Source: Thermodesulfatator sp. (GTDB lineage Bacteria; Desulfobacterota; Dissulfuribacteria; Dissulfuribacterales; QOAL01). Taken from it: a stretch of 10,253 nucleotides of DNA. Under the pieces are notes generated by a model. The model was not told the origin of the DNA. It worked only from the letters and a program-made list of their open reading frames with translations, and searched no databases. Position numbers and translations under genes: made by a program. Where the stretch lies: NCBI GenBank assembly GCA_003978135.1, contig QOAL01000176.1, forward strand, positions 1-10,253, written 5' to 3'. Positions 6,828 through 10,253 of the stretch are shown piece by piece. Every line of letters starts with the position of its first letter. Position 1 is the first letter of the stretch.

Positions 6828-7538
6828 ATGACTCTCCCCTTGGAAGAAGCCAAAAAGGATTTTGTACAGCAAAAATTTTCCTCTGTTACTCCAAAATACG
6901 ATTTTCTCAATACGCTGCTCAGCCTTTATATAGACCACTACTGGCGTAAAAGAGCGGCTGCCCTGCTGAAAGATCAGGATGGCCCGATACTTGACATCTG
7001 TGCAGGCACTCTTCCCCTGTCCCTGGAAATTGTCAGGCAGAAAAGGCGAAAGGTGGTGGCCCTGGATTTCTGTTTTGACATGCTCAAGTACGGTAGGGAC
7101 AGGCTCAGGAACAACAGCGCCATGGAGAGCATTCTGCCCGTGTGCGGGGATGGCGAAATGCTTCCCCTTCCAGACAATACGTTTACCGGTATTACTGCGG
7201 CATTTGGCGTAAGAAACCTGACGGATTTGTCCAGGGGCCTGGAGGAAATGTACCGTGTCTTGAAGCCGGGGGGCGTGGCGTCCATCCTGGAATTTTCACG
7301 GCCATCCAATCCCGTTTTTTCTCGTCTTTACAGATTCTATCTCCACAGGATACTTCCCAACCTGGCAGGCATGATTTCCGGAGACAAGGAGGCATATACA
7401 TACCTTGCAGATTCCATTGAGGGATTCTATTCCCAAAAACAGGTCTGCACCATGATGAAAAGGGCAGGTTTTGTAAATGTTCAATACAAACCTTTGACCC
7501 TGGGTATTGTTACGATTTATAGTGGAAACAGGTTATAA
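6828..7538 (+). CDS. menG: UbiE/MenG-type demethylmenaquinone C-methyltransferase
   Basis: SAM-dependent C-methyltransferase of the UbiE/COQ5 family, expected to convert demethylmenaquinone to menaquinone as the last step. Family landmarks in the 236-residue protein are FSSVTPKYDFLNTLLSL (17-33), DHYWRK (36-41), SAM motif I ILDICAGTLPLSLE (54-67), acidic end of strand 2 at Asp80 (ALDFCFDML), the GDGEMLPLPDNTFTGITAAF block with FGVRNLTDL, and VLKPGG followed by ILEFSRP. Motif I reads AGTLP instead of the more usual GTGD, so the second glycine is leucine; I believe such GTL variants occur in Desulfobacterota homologues. A GAGGAG overlaps the mqnA stop, 16 bases from the ATG, longer than ideal. 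Placement after mqnA supports a menaquinone rather than ubiquinone role. Confidence 0.88.
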   Translation: MTLPLEEAKKDFVQQKFSSVTPKYDFLNTLLSLYIDHYWRKRAAALLKDQDGPILDICAGTLPLSLEIVRQKRRKVVALDFCFDMLKYGRDRLRNNSAMESILPVCGDGEMLPLPDNTFTGITAAFGVRNLTDLSRGLEEMYRVLKPGGVASILEFSRPSNPVFSRLYRFYLHRILPNLAGMISGDKEAYTYLADSIEGFYSQKQVCTMMKRAGFVNVQYKPLTLGIVTIYSGNRL

Positions 7539-7567
7539 ATTGTGAAAAATAGAATTTATCCGCTGAA

Positions 7568-8032
7568 ATGACGAAATATCTTTACAATACATTTTTTATT
7601 TCTGTCTTTCTGTACATGATGTTTTTCCCGGATTGTGTCCATGCCTTCCAGGAACATGGCGCCAGGGAAGGGGTGTACGTTCACCAGCTTGGACATATCT
7701 GTTTCGGTGCAGCCATGCTATGGCTCTTTTTCATGATAAAAAGGAGTTCCATCTGGCAAAAGTCTTGCTGGAAACTCGTTGCAGCCGGCTTCCTTCTCCT
7801 GGCAGCCTGGAATGTGGTCACATTCACAGGGCACATGATATCTCTTTACAGCCTGGTAAACTGTCCGTCCTCTGTACCACCGCAGGCAGGACTCAAATTC
7901 TGGATATGGTACGTTTGCAAACTGGACAATGTTGTTTGTGTGTCAGCCATGCTGCTCTTTTACGCCGGCCTGAAGGGGCTCCTGGAACACCTGCGTTCAG
8001 AGGAACAAAAAATTTCAGAGACGTCTGGATAA
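7568..8032 (+). CDS. small multi-pass membrane protein, possible sensor partner of the kinase
   Basis: A 154-residue protein with an N-terminal hydrophobic segment (5-21, signal peptide or anchor ending near HAFQ). Three further membrane helices follow: about 38-57 (HQLGHICFGAAMLWLFFMI), 69-91 (LVAAGFLLLAAWNVVTFTGH) and 112-136. A Cys-containing loop (NCPSSVPPQ) lies between the last two. Histidines 39, 43 and 89 sit at the ends of helices and could ligate heme or contact quinone; that is inference only. I know no named family. Similar HQxxH membrane proteins next to histidine kinases are, to my recollection, found in Desulfobacterota. The frame is shared with the kinase 9 bases downstream, separated by a single stop, suggesting that the two act together. 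The ribosome binding site is weak. Confidence 0.75.
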   Translation: MTKYLYNTFFISVFLYMMFFPDCVHAFQEHGAREGVYVHQLGHICFGAAMLWLFFMIKRSSIWQKSCWKLVAAGFLLLAAWNVVTFTGHMISLYSLVNCPSSVPPQAGLKFWIWYVCKLDNVVCVSAMLLFYAGLKGLLEHLRSEEQKISETSG

Positions 8033-8041
8033 ACGAGAAGG

Positions 8042-9178
8042 ATGTTTTCCATCTGCACACCCATAATAGCTGTGGACGTGGCCGGAAGCCTGGCCATGAT
8101 AATTATTTCCCTGTTGTGTTTCAGGATTTCAAGAGAGATTTCCAAAACAAGGCCGGAAAATGTGTTTTACAGCTATCTCAACTGGCTTGTTGCAGCGCTT
8201 CTTGCCTTTTCCCTTTCCAGGCCCCTGGGACATATCGTCAAGCACATCCTGTTATTTCTTGGTAAAAAGGACTGCTGGATGGAGCTTTCACCTGTCAGCG
8301 GCTCTATCAATACTGCTGTTTTTTTCATGATAACCTCTATCACGCTGTTTTTTCGCAAGATGCAGCGGGTCATGGAAAAAATGGGAGAAGACAAGAAAAA
8401 GATAGAGCGTATCAGCCAGGAACTCCTGAACCTGAATCAAAATACGGAGATCCTTGTTTCAGAACGGACCAGGGCGGAACTTGCCTTGAATGTTGCCCAC
8501 GAAATCAGGAATCCGGTAATGATTATTGGCGGGATGATACGAAGGATCCTCAATAAGTCTCCCTCGGAAGAAGAACTTCGACAATATCTCAAGTCCATAT
8601 TGGATCAGGTGACACGGCTTGACAATATAGTCAAGAAATTCGAAACAATAAAGGGAGAGCTCAAGTGGGCCTTTACCATTACGGATCTTAACAAGATTGC
8701 CCATTCTGCAGTAAACATGATACTTCCCGAGGCCCAGGCCAAGGGAATCAATATTCGCCTTGATGTCAATGACAGCCCGCTGCTGGTGGAAGCAAATGCC
8801 AATCTCATAAAGCTCAGCATTGTCCATTGTCTTCGAAATGCCATTGAGGCCAGCAGTGAAGGTGACACCATTGAAGTAAAAACAATGCGTGCAAAATACG
8901 GCGCCAAGGTGGAAATTATAGATCACGGCATTGGCATGCCGGAATCAATATTAAAGAATATCTTTGTTCCTTTTTTTGGGACAAAGGAGAAAAGTTCCGG
9001 GCTCGGACTTTGCGTGGTCAAGCAGATAATAGAGGAACACGGAGGCACAATAAGTATCTCGAGCGTTGAAGGGCAGGGGACGGTTGTGCACATATTTCTG
9101 CCCACCAGGATAGGCACGGCCAAGACATGGGGAGAAAAAAGTCAGCCCGCGGCCCTGGAAAAGACTGAAACAAAATGA
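8042..9178 (+). CDS. membrane sensor histidine kinase
   Basis: A 378-residue sensor kinase. Three membrane helices are predicted at about 8-27, 46-73 and 89-104, with no large periplasmic domain. A helical, coiled-coil-like stretch follows (105-147). Next is the dimerisation/phosphoacceptor helix with H-box [13 protein letters not shown] (phosphorylated His153). The ATPase domain has N-box [10 protein letters not shown] (Asn266), G1 DHGIGMPE (Asp294), F-box [12 protein letters not shown] and G2 GLGL (320-323). All catalytic motifs are intact. No HAMP or PAS domain and no response regulator gene are visible nearby, so its output partner lies elsewhere. His64 and His68 in the second helix and Pro/Ser-rich loop 83-88 are candidate sensing elements. 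AGAAGG touches the ATG directly, an unusually short spacing. It overlaps rnhA by 4 bases. Confidence 0.93.
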   Translation: MFSICTPIIAVDVAGSLAMIIISLLCFRISREISKTRPENVFYSYLNWLVAALLAFSLSRPLGHIVKHILLFLGKKDCWMELSPVSGSINTAVFFMITSITLFFRKMQRVMEKMGEDKKKIERISQELLNLNQNTEILVSERTRAELALNVAHEIRNPVMIIGGMIRRILNKSPSEEELRQYLKSILDQVTRLDNIVKKFETIKGELKWAFTITDLNKIAHSAVNMILPEAQAKGINIRLDVNDSPLLVEANANLIKLSIVHCLRNAIEASSEGDTIEVKTMRAKYGAKVEIIDHGIGMPESILKNIFVPFFGTKEKSSGLGLCVVKQIIEEHGGTISISSVEGQGTVVHIFLPTRIGTAKTWGEKSQPAALEKTETK

Positions 9179-9651
9179 AAGAAAAGGTGGTCGAGATATT
9201 TACAGATGGTGCTTGCTCAGGCAATCCAGGCCCAGGGGGATGGGGGGCGCTTCTCAGATACAAGGAGCATGAAAAGAGGCTTTCAGGCTATTCTTCCCGC
9301 ACTACAAACAACCGAATGGAGCTTCTGGCTGCCATCAGGGCACTGGAGGCACTGAAACACCCATGCAAGGTAATTATTACAACAGACTCCCAGTATGTAA
9401 AAAACGGCATCACCACCTGGCTTCCAGGCTGGAAGAACCGTGGCTGGCGACGGGCTGGCAATAAACCGGTTAAAAATGAAGATCTTTGGAAAAGACTCGA
9501 CAGCCTGTGTCAGAAACACAAGGTGACGTGGAAATGGGTGCGCGGTCATGCCGGTCATGCAGAAAACGAAATTGCAGACAGCCTTGCCACCCAGGCAATA
9601 AAAAAGGGGGAAAAGGGCCTGCTTGAAAACGATGTGCAAGGCGCTGTCTGA
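9175..9651 (+). CDS. rnhA: ribonuclease HI
   Basis: Degrades the RNA strand of RNA-DNA hybrids (R-loops, primers). The 158-residue protein closely follows the E. coli-type enzyme: [20 protein letters not shown] with catalytic Asp11, [10 protein letters not shown] with Glu49, TTDSQYV with Asp71, and [17 protein letters not shown] with His125 and Asp135. The basic protrusion ([14 protein letters not shown], 82-95) that helps bind hybrids is present. About 15 extra residues follow the catalytic domain. ATGA at 9175-9178 overlaps the kinase stop, so translation is probably coupled and rnhA is the last gene of the operon. There is no functional reason visible for the link to a kinase; it looks like a genomic hitchhiker. 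Confidence 0.96.
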   Translation: MKEKVVEIFTDGACSGNPGPGGWGALLRYKEHEKRLSGYSSRTTNNRMELLAAIRALEALKHPCKVIITTDSQYVKNGITTWLPGWKNRGWRRAGNKPVKNEDLWKRLDSLCQKHKVTWKWVRGHAGHAENEIADSLATQAIKKGEKGLLENDVQGAV

Positions 9652-9667
9652 ATCTTATCAAGGAAAA

Positions 9668-9718
9668 CCAATTTCCAAGAAGCCTCGAATAGTTCTGGTG
9701 ATTTCGAGGCTCCATTGG
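9668..9718. terminator. hairpin between convergent rnhA and the DUF5320 gene
   Basis: AGCCTCGAA (9681-9689) pairs perfectly with TTCGAGGCT (9703-9711) across a 13-base loop. An outer CCAAT (9668-9672)/ATTGG (9714-9718) pairing extends it. On the - strand the extended hairpin is followed by TTTTCC, so it may end the DUF5320 transcript. On the + strand there is no T-run, so termination of rnhA here would not be of the classic type. Position between converging genes supports a shared terminator. Confidence 0.55.
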
Positions 9719-9746
9719 ATTCAGGGCCTTAAACCTGCCTCAGTCT

Positions 9747-10043
9747 TCAAGACCTGATGGAGGAAAGCCGGTCTTCTATGGCTCTTAGTTTTTCTTCGAG
9801 CCAGGATTTTTCTTCCAGCAGGGCATCCCTGTCCTGGCCAGCAGGAACATTTCCGCGCCTGCCCCAACCGAATCCGGCGCCAAAACCGCCAAAGCGCCTG
9901 CATGGGCCTGGGCCGAATCTCCGCCAGAATCCGCCGGTCCTGCTTCTGCCAGCGCCACGGGTACCAAAGCCAAAGCAGCGTCCTTGTTTCCAGCCGGTAC
10001 CAGGGCCTGCGCCTGCCGGGCCTGTTCTGTCAAATCCAGGCAT
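9747..10043 (-). CDS. DUF5320-type Gly/Arg-rich small protein
   Basis: A 98-residue protein beginning MPGFDRTGPAGAGPGTGW, the signature N-terminus of DUF5320 proteins (MPGxDxTGPxGxGPxTGxG). Residues about 20-67 are Gly, Arg and Phe rich, with two cysteines. The last 30 residues (DALLEEKSWLEEKLRAIEDRL) form a predicted coiled coil. Function is unknown; family members are often found in anaerobes near NifX/NifB-like iron-molybdenum cofactor proteins and Mrp/MinD-type ATPases, none of which is visible here. The start is certain: AAAGGAGGTG (10051-10060 on the complement) lies 7 bases upstream. High local GC in the Gly/Arg part creates long but spurious frames on the other strand. It converges on rnhA. 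Confidence 0.85.
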   Translation of the reverse strand: MPGFDRTGPAGAGPGTGWKQGRCFGFGTRGAGRSRTGGFWRRFGPGPCRRFGGFGAGFGWGRRGNVPAGQDRDALLEEKSWLEEKLRAIEDRLSSIRS

Positions 10044-10067
10044 AATCTAACACCTCCTTTCGTATTA

Positions 10068-10099
10068 GTCTTGTGCTCATAATATAATGAGCGCAAGAC
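10068..10099. promoter_or_regulatory. 32-base inverted repeat, candidate operator
   Basis: GTCTTGTGCTCAT (10068-10080) and ATGAGCGCAAGAC (10087-10099) are reverse complements with one mismatch over 13 bases, spaced by AATATA. The spacer is the -10 box of the - strand promoter, so a dimeric regulator bound here would block RNA polymerase. The same centre reads TATAAT on the + strand (10083-10088), so it may also control divergent transcription. The cognate regulator is not in the window. Confidence 0.6.
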
Positions 10100-10109
10100 A
10101 AAAATGCAA
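10081..10109 (-). promoter_or_regulatory. probable sigma-70-type promoter of the DUF5320 gene
   Basis: On the - strand, TATATT (complement of 10081-10086) is a good -10 box. TTGCAT (complement of 10104-10109) is a partial -35 box, separated by exactly 17 bases. Transcription would start near 10074, giving a leader of about 30 bases that contains the strong ribosome binding site. Confidence 0.6.
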
Positions 10110-10155
10110 GAAAAAAGGAAGCATTACTTCTGGTTCCCATAGCCTAAGGACGACC

Positions 10156-10253
10156 ATGTCCTTCAAGATTTACTTTTTCAGTGAATTGGAGGCACCAACT
10201 ATTTTGCCTCCTTTTGCCGTGCAGGATTTACAGGGAAAATCACTGCACACCCG
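10156..10253 (+). CDS. possible 5' end of a + strand gene (partial, competing reading)
   Basis: An ATG at 10156 lies 5 bases after TAAGGA (10145-10150) and opens a frame, MSFKIYFFSELEAPTILPPF onwards, with no stop before the window ends. The frame is also open upstream to 10069, with another ATG at 10087 lacking a ribosome binding site. TATAAT at 10083-10088 could serve as its -10 box. The stem AAGGAC (10146-10151)/GTCCTT (10158-10163) would enclose the ribosome binding site and start codon. Leu codons TTG and TTA are less typical of neighbouring genes. It is mutually exclusive, in practice, with the - strand frame here. Not recognised. Confidence 0.25.
   Translation, partial: MSFKIYFFSELEAPTILPPFAVQDLQGKSLHT
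10170..10253 (-). CDS. possible C-terminus of an upstream Cys-rich protein (partial)
   Basis: On the - strand a frame is open from the right edge for 27 codons and ends with TAA at 10172-10170. It reads RVCSDFPCKSC and then TAKGGKIVGASNSLKK. The three cysteines (C-x4-C-x2-C) and codon choice (AAA/AAG, GGA/GGC, ATA, CTG) look gene-like and fit the rest of the window. If real, its gene lies upstream of and codirectional with the DUF5320 gene, about 126 bases away. I recognise no family. A competing + strand frame covers the same bases, and the segment is short enough for chance. Confidence 0.35.
   Translation of the reverse strand, partial: RVCSDFPCKSCTAKGGKIVGASNSLKK
10188..10215 (+). terminator. 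rho-independent terminator-like hairpin
   Basis: GGAGGCA (10188-10194) pairs perfectly with TGCCTCC (10205-10211) over a 10-base loop and is followed at once by TTTT. On the + strand this has terminator form, but no confident + strand gene lies upstream. It could end a short RNA initiated near 10095, or be a chance feature of coding sequence. Confidence 0.35.
10219..10248. repeat. long imperfect hairpin at the right edge
   Basis: GTGCAGGATTT (10219-10229) pairs with AAATC (10237-10241) and CTGCAC (10243-10248), with one bulged A and a 7-base loop (ACAGGGA). It has eleven base pairs in total. Its role is unclear because the sequence stops five bases later. Confidence 0.4.

Noticed and set aside
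7633..8265. 210-codon + strand frame overlapping the membrane protein and kinase
   Set aside because: Lies in another frame across two genes with clear membrane and kinase features; translation is low-complexity without recognisable domains.
9749..9775. Inverted repeat AAGACC/GGTCTT
   Set aside because: Inside the DUF5320 coding end, only 6 bases per arm with a 15-base loop, and no T-run; likely chance.
9757..10050. 97-codon + strand frame opposite the DUF5320 gene
   Set aside because: Pro/Ser-rich mirror of the Gly/Arg-rich protein, without ribosome binding site; the - strand start and DUF5320 signature are decisive.
1..10253. CRISPR arrays, insertion sequences, tRNA or rRNA genes
   Set aside because: No regularly spaced repeats, transposase-like proteins, cloverleaf-type sequences or rRNA segments were recognised on either strand.

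Overview
The window looks like chromosome from a strictly anaerobic, moderate-GC bacterium, most likely Desulfobacterota (former Deltaproteobacteria). That is an inference. It rests on the futalosine-type menaquinone genes, a DUF5320 Gly/Arg-rich protein, a C_GCAxxG_C_C redox protein, the histidine-kinase sensor type, and codon use rich in AGG, ATA and CTG. No mobile element, CRISPR array, rRNA or tRNA was seen.

Left part (1-2215, + strand): the 3' end of rsmA (KsgA), then a small cysteine-motif redox protein. A roughly 150-base gap follows that can fold into three consecutive hairpins. Next come a 58-residue unknown protein, a DUF1178 zinc-ribbon-like protein and a SlyD-like FKBP prolyl isomerase. 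The last three are tightly spaced and probably co-transcribed. A gene-free stretch of about 219 bases (2216-2434) separates them from the next unit.

Centre (2435-9651, + strand): one long probable operon, with gaps of 78 bases or less. It holds mqnE, mqnC, an MqnX-type amidohydrolase, mqnA and a UbiE/MenG methyltransferase. These are the core futalosine enzymes plus the final quinone C-methylation. MqnA makes 3-enolpyruvyl-benzoate from chorismate, MqnE makes aminofutalosine, and MqnX deaminates it to futalosine. An MqnB-type nucleosidase, not in this window, must then act before MqnC cyclises the product. mqnD and the prenyltransferase are also absent here. The operon continues with a small multi-pass membrane protein, a membrane histidine kinase without an adjacent response regulator, and rnhA. 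The two membrane proteins share a three-helix layout and may form a sensing pair.

Right part (9652-10253): a hairpin follows rnhA, and a convergent DUF5320 gene lies on the - strand with an excellent ribosome binding site. Its promoter has a -10 box exactly in the centre of a 32-base near-perfect inverted repeat, a strong operator candidate. The same centre also reads as TATAAT on the + strand. The last 100 bases hold open frames running off the edge on both strands, plus two further hairpins. Their identity cannot be settled from this window.
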